DNA of 45,491 nucleotides, from the NCBI GenBank assembly GCA_024637305.1, contig JAGXFI010000146.1, positions 1-45,491 on the forward strand, read 5' to 3'. How positions within the stretch are numbered: position 1 is the stretch's first letter; each line of letters starts with the position of its first letter. This DNA comes from Sulfitobacter sp. (lineage in GTDB: Bacteria; Pseudomonadota; Alphaproteobacteria; Rhodobacterales; Rhodobacteraceae). This document shows, one piece after another, positions 1 to 8,609 of the stretch. Below the pieces are notes generated by a model. The model saw nothing but the letters and a program-made list of their open reading frames with translations, ran no database searches and was not told where the DNA came from. The position numbers were made by a program, and so were the translations under genes.

Positions 1-258
1 GCAGACTGGATCAGAGACTTGATCTGGGAACAGGGCGCTATCGACGTGATCCCTCCCAAGGCCAACCGCAAACTGCCCGCCGAATTTGATGCTGAAATCT
101 ACCGGGAACGCAACAAAATCGAGCGTTTCTTTGGCAGGCTGAAAGCCTCGTTCCGCCGTATCGCAACCCGATACGAGAAGACGCCACGCAATTTCCTGTC
201 GATGATCAAATTGGCATCGGTCAGGCTGTGGATCGAGTTTTATGAGTCGGCTGCCTAA
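1..258 (+). CDS. IS5-family transposase, C-terminal part (cut by the left window edge)
   Basis: The reading frame is open from the first base, so this is the end of a longer gene; the upstream part lies outside the window. The last 85 codons carry the C-terminal signature of IS5-type DDE transposases, Y-x2-R-x3-E-x6-K, seen as YRERNKIERFFGRLK. Its glutamate is the third catalytic acid of the DDE triad, which binds the two metal ions used in strand transfer. The arginine-rich stretch after it is usual for the IS427-like branch. The TTG at position 19 is an internal codon, not the start. Whether the element is intact cannot be judged, and I could not define its right terminal inverted repeat with confidence. 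This is the only mobile-element sequence in the window. Confidence 0.85.
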   Translation, partial: ADWIRDLIWEQGAIDVIPPKANRKLPAEFDAEIYRERNKIERFFGRLKASFRRIATRYEKTPRNFLSMIKLASVRLWIEFYESAA

Positions 259-260
259 AA

Positions 261-302
261 ATATGCGCGGAAAATTCGAATTTTCCTGACATAGCCGCAT
301 AT
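261..302. repeat. Nested inverted repeats just after the transposase stop
   Basis: An 18-bp perfect palindrome (269-286, GGAAAATTC joined to GAATTTTCC) sits inside an outer inverted repeat of 7 bp (ATATGCG at 261-267 and CGCATAT at 296-302). It lies 3 bp after the transposase stop codon. It could be part of the insertion sequence end, a bidirectional terminator-like hairpin, or a site for a regulator of the following membrane protein gene. The structure is certain; the role is not known. Confidence 0.6.
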
Positions 303-335
303 GTTAGATCACATATGGTTAACGGAGCGTCTGTC

Positions 336-737
336 ATGAGCCTGCCAATCCTCTATTTCGCGACTTTCGGCATTTTTCTGGTGATCGATTTCTTTGGTTT
401 GAGCTATCTTATAAAACCCGTATTCGAGCGCGATATTGGTCCGCTGCTGCTGGACAGGTTCCGGATCCTGCCGGCGCTGATCTTTTATGCGTTCTATGTC
501 GGGGTATTGCTGTGGTTTGTCTCCTGGCCTGCGGTGATGCAGGACAAAAGCCTGTGGTGGGTGTTCGGCAACGCCGCGATCCTTGGTGCCTTGGGCTATG
601 GCACATATGAATTCACCAACCTTGCCACGCTGCGCGACTGGACCCCGCAAATGGTGGCGACGGACCTGAGCTGGGGAATTTTACTGACGGCCGTGTCGGC
701 AACGGCGGGCGTTGCCATCACCCGTGCTTTCGCATGA
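336..737 (+). CDS. DUF2177 family integral membrane protein
   Basis: A 133-residue, strongly hydrophobic protein with about four predicted membrane segments, starting MSLPILYFATFGIF and containing the conserved stretch around LSYLIKPVFERDIGP. This matches the DUF2177 family of small inner-membrane proteins, whose function is unknown. I chose the ATG at 336 over the in-frame ATG at 315 because CGGAG lies 8 bases upstream of 336 and the hydrophobic segment begins right after it. The gene follows the insertion sequence remnant and is convergent with rluE. No operon partner is visible. Confidence 0.8.
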   Translation: MSLPILYFATFGIFLVIDFFGLSYLIKPVFERDIGPLLLDRFRILPALIFYAFYVGVLLWFVSWPAVMQDKSLWWVFGNAAILGALGYGTYEFTNLATLRDWTPQMVATDLSWGILLTAVSATAGVAITRAFA

Positions 738-803
738 AAGGCATGACCCAGCGCTGCCACCGATCGTCGGTGTAAAGCGACCTGAATTATCGCTTCAGGC
801 ATC

Positions 804-1373
804 CTAAGGCCCACTTGCGGAGGCGTAACGCCATGCGCCGGGCATCAGATCATTGAGGTGCCAGTCGCCAACGCTAAGCCGGATCAGCCGGAGCGTTGGC
901 AGACCGACATGCGCCGTCATGCGGCGCACCTGACGATTGCGACCTTCACGCAGGGTGATTTCGATCCACGCATCGGGAACGGTTTTGCGAAACCTGACCG
1001 GCGGGTCGCGCGGCCAGAGGGTTTCGGGTGTCGGCGCAATCCGTACCTCCGCAGGGGCGGTTTGGCCATCTTTCAGCATTACACCTTTGCGCAGACGCTC
1101 AATGGCGTCGGCGTCGGGCGTTCCTTCGACTTGCACAAGGTAGGTTTTAGCACGCTTGTATTTCGGATGTGCGATGCGCGCTTGCAGCGGGCCGTGATCG
1201 GTGAGGACCATCAGCCCCTCGCTGTCGCGGTCGAGCCGCCCGGCCGGGTAAAAACCGGGGACGTCAATAAAGCTCGAAAGGGTCGGACGTTTATCGCCTT
1301 GGGTGCCCTTGTCAGTGAACTGCGGCAAAACACCGTAGGGTTTGTTGAACAAAATAACTCGCAGGGATGTCAC
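804..1373 (-). CDS. rluE: 23S rRNA pseudouridine synthase, RluE-like
   Basis: A 189-residue enzyme of the RsuA/RluB/E/F family, expected to isomerise a uridine of 23S rRNA (U2457 in E. coli for RluE). The opening [15 protein letters not shown] and the motif [10 protein letters not shown] with the catalytic aspartate are clear. So is the basic [11 protein letters not shown] block that contacts RNA. There is no N-terminal S4 domain, and the short length fits RluE rather than RluB or RsuA. The start is a GTG at 1371-1373 that overlaps the TGA stop of the upstream acylase gene, so translation of the two is probably coupled. No other start with a good ribosome site is visible before the conserved region. 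Confidence 0.88.
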   Translation of the reverse strand: MTSLRVILFNKPYGVLPQFTDKGTQGDKRPTLSSFIDVPGFYPAGRLDRDSEGLMVLTDHGPLQARIAHPKYKRAKTYLVQVEGTPDADAIERLRKGVMLKDGQTAPAEVRIAPTPETLWPRDPPVRFRKTVPDAWIEITLREGRNRQVRRMTAHVGLPTLRLIRLSVGDWHLNDLMPGAWRYASASGP

Positions 1374-3835
1374 TGCGCTGGCACCAGACGGGTCACGCCA
1401 ACCGACGCGGCGCGGGCAAGGCCGGCATCCAGCGACATCGGAATATATTCACCACGCCGCCAAAGCTGGGCAAGGTCGTCGTAATGGCGCGACAGGAAAT
1501 GCCCTGACTGCCCTGTGGAAGTGACGAAAACCGAGCTGTCCGGGTCGGCAAAATCATAGACACCGCGGTATCCAGCCCCGTGCACATTCTGGAACGGATC
1601 AGGAAGGGATCCCTTGGTGCGCCCGCGAAGCAGGGTATTGTCGCCGCCGGATGTCGATTGGCGGATGTTAACGAAATAACGCAGCAGAGGTACTTGGCCC
1701 AGCACCGGGTGGTCATGGGTTGCCTGGTGTGCGTCGCCCCATCGCAGCGATTCCAGCGCCGGTCCCCAGGTTTCGTTTATCCACAAAAGCGCATCGTTCA
1801 GCGCCAGCCGGGCCATATCGGCGCAGCTTTCCTTTGGTGCGGACTGGATCACGTCGCACCACACGCCCGCACCCTCTACGTCGCGGAACACGCGCTCGAT
1901 GAACAGCGGTTCGACATGATTGAATTCATCGGCCAGCGGACCCAGTTCATCCTGAATCAGACGGGCCTGAAGGGCACGAAGCCAGGCGGCATAAATCAAC
2001 GGTTCGGGCAGGTGTTCATTCATCTCTCCCGACCATCCCGCAAGCAGCGAGAGCGCGCGCTGGCGCTGGCGTTCGTCTGTTCCTTCGGGAGCCGCTTCGC
2101 CGGTGAACCACAGCTCCGCGCCAATCAGCGGCAGCAGCGACCGTGCGGTAAAGCTGACCGTGTCCAGTTGTGCTTCGATAAAGCTGTCTCTGGTATGGAC
2201 CTCGCGCCCCTGCATCAGGCGTTGCCAGCGTTGGATGCGTTGCGTGTCACCCCATACGAAAGAGACGTGATTGGGGAACGGGCGGTCAACGATCTTGTTG
2301 TTGGTGTTTCCAAGGATCCCGCCGACAGGGGCGACGAAGCCCGGATTGGCTGAAAACGGAAGCATCCCCTGCCATCTGTTGGCGGGAATCCAGCCCGGCG
2401 ACGGCATTCGGCCCTGACTTTGGTGCGCCGCGTCACGTCGCGGCATGGCACCGATCAATTTCAGAGCGATATTTTCGCGGTCCACAAGGATCAGGTTCTG
2501 CGACGGCGCGATGTAGCCCTTGGACGCTTCGATCCCTTCGGCAACGGATTTGGCGTGCATCAGCTTCATCGCCGCGGACAGCGACGTATCGCGTGGGCTG
2601 AGGAGGGTCCAGGACAGGGACGCCACGTGGCCTGCGGGGGTGACTGTCCCGAGGTTATAATGAGAACCAGGCAGCACGGGGCCGTTATCCGTCCAGAGCA
2701 GGCTCAATGTCACCGGATCCTCCCCAGCGACTGTGATGATTGAATCTCGCTGCGTAAAATCCTTGAAACCTGTTTCTGTGCGGTATTGTTTTTTGTTGTC
2801 GGGGTTCAGAGCCTCGATATAGACATCCTGGTCATCCAGGTTGGATGATGTCAGCCCCCAGCCCAGATCGGCGCTGCGCCCGGTCAATACCACCGGCAAT
2901 CCCGGTATGGTGCCGCCGATCACGCCGCCCGACTGCAACTCCAGCCGTGCAAGATACCATATCGCGGGCGCGGTGAATCCCAGATGCGGATCGTTGGCCA
3001 GAAGCGTGCCGCCAGACGCTGACCGCGCGGGCGCTGCGGCCCATGCATTCGAGGCACCAGCGAGGGCTGCGCGTTTGAAAGGCGACAGTGGGTGATTGTC
3101 CATCGGCACCGCGGCAGCGAAACGCTCTGCGGTCGGGAAAATCTGCGCGTATTCGGGCAGGGCGGCGACGCCCGGACCTGGGTGATCGGGCAAGATATCT
3201 TTCAGACGCTCTTCATCGCGCAGTGCCAGCGATACCCGCGCACGCATGACTTCGGCGTCCAGATGACGCGACAATTGCAGCCCCATGAGCTTGATGATGG
3301 CGATTGAATCCGCTGGCCGCCAGGGCGCGAGGGGCGCGTTGAAGATGAACATTTCGGGCGCGCCACGGCCCAACGCGTCGCTGTTGATCTGGTCAAGCCG
3401 CGCGTTGACGCCTGCGGAATAAGCCCGCAAGGCGGAATAGCTCTGCGGGTCCAAGGCCTCGACGGACGCGACGGCCAGAGTGTAGATGTCAAGCCTGCGC
3501 AGTAATTTGTCGATGCTCAGCGTCGAGGGACCGAAAACCTCGCTGAGCCGACCCTGAGCCGTGCGCCGCATCGTCGTCATCTGCCACAAACGGTCCTGCG
3601 CATGGGCAAAGCCAAGACCGTAGAACACATCCTCGTCGGACTGCCCGAAGATATGTGGCACATTGGCGTTGTCGCGCACGATCTCGACCGGTTCGCCCAG
3701 GTTGGGCACGACGACCGTTGCATCGTAGTCCGGCAGCGACCGCGAAGCCAGCCAGTAGACGAGGCTGATCGCCACCACGGCCGTTACGATCAGGCCCGCA
3801 GTGATGCGGATCAGCCATCGGAATAGCTCGGCCAT
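1370..3835 (-). CDS. Penicillin amidase / acyl-homoserine-lactone acylase family protein
   Basis: An 821-residue Ntn hydrolase of the penicillin acylase family (S45). One N-terminal membrane or signal segment (about residues 8-29) points to export to the periplasm. The alpha-chain motif [21 protein letters not shown] is present in the first 80 residues. The autocatalytic processing site is GASNAW, with Ser262 as the nucleophile that becomes the beta-chain N-terminus; this is the usual G-S/A-N-x-W context. The start at 3835 is preceded by AAGGAG at good distance; an upstream open frame is not coding because the divergent dehydrogenase occupies it. Family members cleave amide bonds in beta-lactams, N-acyl-homoserine lactones or cyclic lipopeptides, and the substrate cannot be told from sequence. 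It overlaps rluE by four bases downstream. Confidence 0.87.
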   Translation of the reverse strand: MAELFRWLIRITAGLIVTAVVAISLVYWLASRSLPDYDATVVVPNLGEPVEIVRDNANVPHIFGQSDEDVFYGLGFAHAQDRLWQMTTMRRTAQGRLSEVFGPSTLSIDKLLRRLDIYTLAVASVEALDPQSYSALRAYSAGVNARLDQINSDALGRGAPEMFIFNAPLAPWRPADSIAIIKLMGLQLSRHLDAEVMRARVSLALRDEERLKDILPDHPGPGVAALPEYAQIFPTAERFAAAVPMDNHPLSPFKRAALAGASNAWAAAPARSASGGTLLANDPHLGFTAPAIWYLARLELQSGGVIGGTIPGLPVVLTGRSADLGWGLTSSNLDDQDVYIEALNPDNKKQYRTETGFKDFTQRDSIITVAGEDPVTLSLLWTDNGPVLPGSHYNLGTVTPAGHVASLSWTLLSPRDTSLSAAMKLMHAKSVAEGIEASKGYIAPSQNLILVDRENIALKLIGAMPRRDAAHQSQGRMPSPGWIPANRWQGMLPFSANPGFVAPVGGILGNTNNKIVDRPFPNHVSFVWGDTQRIQRWQRLMQGREVHTRDSFIEAQLDTVSFTARSLLPLIGAELWFTGEAAPEGTDERQRQRALSLLAGWSGEMNEHLPEPLIYAAWLRALQARLIQDELGPLADEFNHVEPLFIERVFRDVEGAGVWCDVIQSAPKESCADMARLALNDALLWINETWGPALESLRWGDAHQATHDHPVLGQVPLLRYFVNIRQSTSGGDNTLLRGRTKGSLPDPFQNVHGAGYRGVYDFADPDSSVFVTSTGQSGHFLSRHYDDLAQLWRRGEYIPMSLDAGLARAASVGVTRLVPAQ

Positions 3836-3861
3836 GCAGGTCTCCTTGAGCGGGTCGTGAT

Positions 3862-3876
3862 TGACCTCGAAGGTCA
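3862..3876. promoter_or_regulatory. Candidate operator (6-bp inverted repeat) between divergent genes
   Basis: TGACCT and AGGTCA are separated by CGA, giving a 15-bp dyad in the 93-bp gap between the acylase start (3835) and the dehydrogenase start (3929). The position, 27 bases before the acylase start codon, suits a shared regulatory site. No regulator gene lies next to it, so which protein binds it is unknown. Confidence 0.3.
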
Positions 3877-3928
3877 GGGTGGTAGGTAGGTTCGAGCAAT
3901 AGCGCAACGATTGAACAAGGAAAAGCAC

Positions 3929-4801
3929 ATGGCAAAGCTGGCGTTTCTGGGACTGGGCGTAATGGGCGCGCCAATGGCAGGGCATCTGCAAAATGCAGGG
4001 CATGATGTGACGGTCTACAACCGCACCGATGCCAAGGCGCAAAGCTGGGCCGGGAAATATGGTGGCACGGCGGCCGATACGCCATCCAAGGCCGCGAAGG
4101 GCGCGGATTTCGTGATGGCTTGCGTCGGCAACGACGATGATTTGCGGTCGGTTTGCCTTGGGGGCGAGGGGGCCTTCGCGGGCATGTCCGAAGGTTCCGT
4201 GTTCGTTGACCACACCACCGTTTCCGCGGCGGTGACGCGCGAACTTTACGGTGCGGCGGGTGATGCGGGTATCAGCTTTGTCGATGCGCCAATCTCGGGC
4301 GGTCAGGCGGGCGCGGAAAACGGCCAGCTGTCGATCATGTGTGGCGGGGATCAGGGTGCGTTTGATGCCGCGCTGCCGATCATGGAGGTCTATTCCAAGA
4401 TCTGCTGCCGGATCGGCGACAGTGGCGCGGGTCAGATGACCAAGATGTGCAACCAGATTGCAATCGCGGGGGTGGTGCAAGGCCTTTCCGAGGCGCTGCA
4501 TTTCGCTGAAAAGGCGGGACTGGACGGCCGCGCCGTGGTCGAGGTGATCAGCCAGGGGGCCGCGGGCAGCTGGCAGATGACGAACCGCTACGAGACGATG
4601 CTGGATGACCATTTCGAACACGGTTTCGCTGTCGACTGGATGCGCAAGGATCTGGGCATCTGCCTGGACACTGCCGATGAGACGGGCGCAAGCTTGCCGA
4701 TCACCGCGCTGGTCGATCAGTTCTACAAGGACGTGCAAAAACTGGGGGGTGGGCGCTGGGACACGTCGAGCCTGATCCAGCGATTACGCCAGGCAGGCTA
4801 G
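3929..4801 (+). CDS. NAD(P)-dependent beta-hydroxyacid dehydrogenase (3-hydroxyisobutyrate dehydrogenase family)
   Basis: A 290-residue protein with the N-terminal Rossmann motif FLGLGVMGAPMAGHL, the substrate-binding signature FVDAPISGGQAGAENGQL, and the helix with the catalytic lysine in GQMTKMCNQ. These are the marks of the 3-hydroxyisobutyrate dehydrogenase, tartronate semialdehyde reductase and related family. The reaction is NAD(P)-linked oxidation of a 3-hydroxyacid to its semialdehyde, or the reverse. The exact substrate (valine breakdown, glyoxylate or tartronate metabolism) cannot be fixed from motifs alone. The start ATG follows AAGGAAAAG; a TTG six codons upstream is less likely. 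It is transcribed away from the acylase gene. Confidence 0.88.
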   Translation: MAKLAFLGLGVMGAPMAGHLQNAGHDVTVYNRTDAKAQSWAGKYGGTAADTPSKAAKGADFVMACVGNDDDLRSVCLGGEGAFAGMSEGSVFVDHTTVSAAVTRELYGAAGDAGISFVDAPISGGQAGAENGQLSIMCGGDQGAFDAALPIMEVYSKICCRIGDSGAGQMTKMCNQIAIAGVVQGLSEALHFAEKAGLDGRAVVEVISQGAAGSWQMTNRYETMLDDHFEHGFAVDWMRKDLGICLDTADETGASLPITALVDQFYKDVQKLGGGRWDTSSLIQRLRQAG

Positions 4802-4897
4802 CCCGGCACGGACTATTTCGCCTGACTCGATAGAATTTACCGTTCGATAAGGCTCATCTGTCAAAACATCGGGGATAGAATCCTCTGGAGCGCCTTT

Positions 4898-6091
4898 ATG
4901 CCCAATTGTTTTGATGAGCCTGAAACGGATCGTTTTGAGCTTTTCGACCTCTTTTTTTCCCGAACGGATGAAAGAGGTATCATCCGATCCTGCAACGAAA
5001 CCTTCGTTCGTGTCTCGGGATACAGCAAAGAAGAGCTGATCGGAGCGCCGCACAAGCTGGTGCGCCATCCGTCCATGCCAAAGGCTGTCTTTGGCTTGCT
5101 CTGGTCAGCCATTCAGCAAGGTCAGCCGCTGGGTGCCTATGTCTGCAACAGGACAAAAAACGGCAGATTGTACTGGGTTTTCGCGGTCGTTCTGCCGGTA
5201 GAGGGCGGATATCTTTCTGTTCGGCTCAAGTCGACTTCTGACGTTCAGCCTCAGGTCGTGAGTTTATATCGTGCCTTGCACGCCGCCGAAGAAGACGGCA
5301 CCCGCGATGTCAGCCAAAGCGTTGAGGCACTCAAAGAGGGCATCGTCGCGTTGGGGTATAATCACTATGCCGATTTCATGACGCAATCGCTTTGCCGCGA
5401 GTTGCAAAGCCGGAATGACAAGCTGGGCCGCGCATTACTCCGGGGTCTTGGTGGTCTGATCACGCTTAATCTCAACATCCGGGCCATTGAGGTCGATGCC
5501 GAAAATGTACGCCAGCTTTTCAAGGAGACGGTTCAAATACCCTATAACATGAGGCTCGAGGCTGCGCGGCTTGAAGGGGCGGATGGCCCGATCAGCGTCA
5601 TCTCGTCCAACCACCAGCAGATGTCTACCGATCTGTCACTGGCCGTCGAAAGATTCCACAAATCTGCCGGGCTTGGCGGAGATCAGATGCGCAATGCCAC
5701 ATTTGTCTTCAGCGCGGCGATGCTCATGGCAGAGGTGGTGAAGGGGCTGGAACCCGAAGCGAAGGATTTCGAACTGCTGCGCGAATTGCAGATCGATTTT
5801 GCCGGGCAGACAGAGGAAGCGGTGCGCGACGTGACAGCACGCGCGAGCGCTTTTTCCTGCCAATGCAAGGACATGCGACGGATGCTGACCGGTCTGGAGC
5901 TGACCCGTATCATGTGTAAGATTGAACGCGCAAAATTCACCGGAGCGACGGAAGGTTTGGATGAAATTGTCCGAAGACTTCTCATCTCGGAGCGCAAGTT
6001 GAGCGCTGTGATGACGAAGATCGAGGATTCTGTGCAGGGTATCCTGCAGGCCGCAACGCTGTTGCATCGGGCGGAACAAAACGCAGCTTGA
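4898..6091 (+). CDS. Soluble Aer-like PAS protein with degenerate chemoreceptor-type C-terminus
   Basis: A 397-residue protein. Residues about 20-115 form a PAS domain of the Aer type: GYSKEELIGAPHKLVRHPSM followed by NRTKNGRLYWV, the pattern that binds FAD in the E. coli aerotaxis receptor and related energy or oxygen sensors. There is no membrane segment and no HAMP domain. The rest is predicted mostly helical. Around residues 215-245 the stretch NMRLEAARLEGADGPISVIS resembles the hairpin tip of chemoreceptors (usual form NAAIEAARAGExGxGFAVVA) but is degenerate. A Cys-x-Cys pair (about residue 320) and a further Cys lie downstream. A role in redox or aerotaxis-like signalling is inferred; the output partner is unknown. 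GGAG precedes the ATG by 9 bases. Confidence 0.75.
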   Translation: MPNCFDEPETDRFELFDLFFSRTDERGIIRSCNETFVRVSGYSKEELIGAPHKLVRHPSMPKAVFGLLWSAIQQGQPLGAYVCNRTKNGRLYWVFAVVLPVEGGYLSVRLKSTSDVQPQVVSLYRALHAAEEDGTRDVSQSVEALKEGIVALGYNHYADFMTQSLCRELQSRNDKLGRALLRGLGGLITLNLNIRAIEVDAENVRQLFKETVQIPYNMRLEAARLEGADGPISVISSNHQQMSTDLSLAVERFHKSAGLGGDQMRNATFVFSAAMLMAEVVKGLEPEAKDFELLRELQIDFAGQTEEAVRDVTARASAFSCQCKDMRRMLTGLELTRIMCKIERAKFTGATEGLDEIVRRLLISERKLSAVMTKIEDSVQGILQAATLLHRAEQNAA

Positions 6092-6239
6092 AACCTCGTC
6101 AAGCACCCGTATCCACCGCAAGGGGGCTTCAGTGCTCTTGCGCGGGCCGTTCCTGCCGGACCCTGAAGGACACTGTGAAGAACGCGTTCAGGAATCATCC
6201 AAGACGCGGTCAGCCTTGGCCAACCGCGCGATCAAGGCT

Positions 6240-6806
6240 TCAGGGGATGATACGGGTGTATTTCGTGCCTTCGAGTGTGGCACCGATGCGCAAACCTGCA
6301 CGCCCAAACACCGCCGCTAGCACAGGTGCCAGGACGGTCGTCGTCTCTGCCGTAACGCTATCGCCCTGGTCCGAGATGACATATTCCAGATCCGCGCCTG
6401 CGGCCCAACCCGGCGAGCGGCGGAAATTGGTCAGGGCGTCATCCGTCATGAAGAAAAGCACATGCGCATATTGTTGTGCGCCGATCTGCAAACCACCTGA
6501 CGCGCGGGTGATGGAATAGTAGTCTACCGTCACGCCGCCAACCCGCAGCGCTCCGCGCCCATAAGCGCCACCGAACCCTAATCCTGCTTCGGTGATCAGC
6601 GGCATGACCAGCATCCCGTTGGATTTTTCTGCCAGCGATCGCGTGTTGGGATAGGTCGAGTACATCTGGTTCAGCGTCGCATCCACCCGCGCGTCTATGG
6701 TTTGCGGTCCCTGACCGCCAATGCCGTTGCCGCATGCTGCAAGCGTTCCCGCGCTTGCCGCCACACCCAGCGTAAATAGACGCCGCGAGATCATTGGAGT
6801 ATTCAT
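6240..6806 (-). CDS. SYLF (YSC84) domain lipoprotein
   Basis: A 188-residue secreted protein. The N-terminus has a twin-arginine-like signal (ISRRLFTLGVAAS) that ends in the lipobox LAACG, so the mature protein is probably lipid-anchored, perhaps exported folded by Tat. The body matches the SYLF/YSC84 family: a helix with LAEKSNGMLVMPLITEAGLGFG and a C-terminal beta-rich part ending GTKYTRIIP. SYLF domains bind lipids in eukaryotes; in bacteria the role is not settled. I chose the ATG at 6806 because the upstream TTG would add only a short basic tail before the signal. It is convergent with the PAS gene across a 148-base gap in which I see nothing coding. Confidence 0.85.
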   Translation of the reverse strand: MNTPMISRRLFTLGVAASAGTLAACGNGIGGQGPQTIDARVDATLNQMYSTYPNTRSLAEKSNGMLVMPLITEAGLGFGGAYGRGALRVGGVTVDYYSITRASGGLQIGAQQYAHVLFFMTDDALTNFRRSPGWAAGADLEYVISDQGDSVTAETTTVLAPVLAAVFGRAGLRIGATLEGTKYTRIIP

Positions 6807-6930
6807 TGGTTTTGCCTGCTTTCTTTTGTTCAAACACCTGCTCGTTGCCGGTTTTCCGGCTTGTCGGCGAATATACGCCGGAAATGCTTAGCTGTCACGG
6901 CATTAGCGCCCTATTGCGCGGGCTTTCGCC

Positions 6931-7929
6931 TCAAGCATTCAGCAAGCGCGCCGCATCCAGGGCGAAATAGGTCAGGACGCCGTCACAGCCCGAACGCTTG
7001 AACGCCATCAGGCTTTCCATCATCACGCGCTCGCGGTCGATCCAGTCGTTCATCGCCGCCGCTTGAATCATCGCGAATTCACCGGACACCTGATATGCAA
7101 AGGTCGGTGCGCCGAAGGCATCCTTGACGCGCCGACAGATGTCCAGATAGGGCAAGCCCGGCTTGACCATGACCATATCCGCACCTTCGGACAGGTCGCG
7201 CGCAACCAACCGCAGTGCCTCGTCGCTGTTTGCGGGGTCCATCTGATAGGTTTTCTTGTCCCCTGTCAGCGCGCCTGACGCGCCTACGGCGTCACGGAAC
7301 GGTCCATAGAATGCGCTGGCGTATTTCGCGGCATAGCTCAGGATCATCACGTTCTGGTGCGACGCGCCCTCAAGCGCGCTTCGGATCGCCCCGATCCTCC
7401 CGTCCATCATGTCTGACGGGCCGATGATGTCGGCACCTGCTTCGGCCTGCGCCAACGCCATCTTGACCAATGCCTGCACCGTGCGGTCATTGACGATTTC
7501 GCCGTTTTCGACAAAACCGTCATGGCCGTTGATGTTGTAGGTATCGAGGGCCACATCCGTCATCACGACCATATCGGGCAGCGCTGCCTTGATCGCGCGG
7601 ATTGCGCGGTTCGCGTGGTTGTCGGGGTCCCACGCTCCGGCGCATTCTTCTGTCCGCTCCTCCAGCCCGGTATAGGGAAACACGCAGATCGCCCCGACGC
7701 CAACCGCGGCGGCGTCCTTTGCGGCCTCAACGACCTTGTCGACAGAGCGACGCATGACGCCTGGCATCGACGCAACCGGTTCCTCGATCCCTTCGCCGCT
7801 GCGAACGAAAACGGGCCAGATCAGGTCTCCAGCGCTCAGGCTGTTTTCGCGAACGAGATCGCGGATAGCGGAGTTTTGGCGTGTGCGTCGCAAACGCGTC
7901 GCAGGATAGGGGGCGTAGACCGGATTCAT
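6931..7929 (-). CDS. hemB: Delta-aminolevulinic acid dehydratase (porphobilinogen synthase)
   Basis: A 332-residue enzyme that condenses two 5-aminolevulinate molecules to porphobilinogen in tetrapyrrole synthesis (cytosol). The two active-site lysines are visible: Lys202 in SYAAKYAS and Lys256 in MVKPGLPYLD, the second forming the Schiff base. The metal loop reads DVALDTYNINGHDG, so the cysteines of the zinc-dependent enzymes are replaced by Ala and Asp. This is the magnesium and/or potassium type known from alphaproteobacteria and plants. The start at 7929 follows AAAGGGA; an in-frame ATG 13 codons upstream lacks a site. It is divergent from the small membrane protein gene at 8049 and upstream of the SYLF gene on the same strand, 124 bases apart. 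Confidence 0.97.
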   Translation of the reverse strand: MNPVYAPYPATRLRRTRQNSAIRDLVRENSLSAGDLIWPVFVRSGEGIEEPVASMPGVMRRSVDKVVEAAKDAAAVGVGAICVFPYTGLEERTEECAGAWDPDNHANRAIRAIKAALPDMVVMTDVALDTYNINGHDGFVENGEIVNDRTVQALVKMALAQAEAGADIIGPSDMMDGRIGAIRSALEGASHQNVMILSYAAKYASAFYGPFRDAVGASGALTGDKKTYQMDPANSDEALRLVARDLSEGADMVMVKPGLPYLDICRRVKDAFGAPTFAYQVSGEFAMIQAAAMNDWIDRERVMMESLMAFKRSGCDGVLTYFALDAARLLNA

Positions 7930-8048
7930 TGGAAATTCCCTTTTTTGCTGGCACACATGGGGTTGCATGAATTTTTGCGCGTCTCAAGGGTAGGAATTGC
8001 CGCGCGTCCCCGTTATAGCTCGCGCGACCTTATCCAAGAGACTTGGCA

Positions 8049-8570
8049 TTGAACTGGTACCAGACCCTTTTCGAACTCATCGATATGCGCTCGTTCTCCA
8101 ACCTCTGGTACTGGATTGTGCTGGCTTGCGTGTGGTCGATGGCGAGCCATTGGGTGTTGGGCGTGCCCTTTGACATGGTTTTGCGCGCGCGCCGTCAGGG
8201 CGGACAGGCAGAGGCAGATCTGGAAGGCCTCGTGCGGATCTATACCAACCGGATGCTCTATATAACCAACGTTGCCGGGCTTTGGCTTTTGGGATTTGGA
8301 TGCTTTTTACTGACGATGCTGGGATTGCTTGGCTTTTACTACCGGTTCGAATTCGCACAAGCCGTGATGCTGCTGGCGTTTCCGTTGTCGCTCGTTGGCC
8401 TGCTCAGCCTGTCAACGGCGCGCTTGATCCAGCAAGAAGACGCCACGGGCGAACGCCTGCGCAAACGTTTGTTGCGACACCGGCTTTATACGCAGATCAT
8501 CGGCATGGTTTCGATATTCTGCACCGCCCTGTGGGGTATGTTGCAGAACGTGTCGGCTGTCGTCTGGTGA
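8049..8570 (+). CDS. Small integral membrane protein, conserved in Rhodobacteraceae
   Basis: A protein of about 173 residues with four predicted membrane segments (around residues 16-36, 74-93, 96-122 and 147-166) and a charged cytoplasmic loop between the first two. To my recollection homologues in Rhodobacteraceae are often labelled 'component of SufBCD complex', but nothing here shows iron-sulfur assembly function: there is no cysteine pattern and no suf genes nearby. I would not carry that name over. No ATG is available upstream of the conserved region; TTG at 8049 (after AAGAGA) or TTG at 8043 is the likely start. It ends 39 bases before mfd and may be cotranscribed with it. Confidence 0.7.
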   Translation: MNWYQTLFELIDMRSFSNLWYWIVLACVWSMASHWVLGVPFDMVLRARRQGGQAEADLEGLVRIYTNRMLYITNVAGLWLLGFGCFLLTMLGLLGFYYRFEFAQAVMLLAFPLSLVGLLSLSTARLIQQEDATGERLRKRLLRHRLYTQIIGMVSIFCTALWGMLQNVSAVVW

Positions 8571-8609
8571 CGGTTGACGACCGCCAGTGCAGGCCCACAT
8601 AAGCGCCCT

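Noticed and set aside
858..1484. A 208-codon plus-strand frame opposite rluE
   Set aside because: It lies antisense to rluE and the acylase end, without a recognisable product.
3836..4738. Upstream extension of the acylase frame by about 300 codons
   Set aside because: The extension lies antisense to the well-supported dehydrogenase gene and carries no domain; the start with AAGGAG at 3835 is clear.
7930..8048. Search for an FNR or Irr-type site between hemB and the small membrane protein gene
   Set aside because: No TTGAT-N4-ATCAA or convincing iron-responsive motif is present.
8049..8570. Naming this protein a component of the SufBCD complex
   Set aside because: The protein is a four-helix membrane protein without iron-sulfur motifs or suf neighbours, so the label is not supported by sequence.
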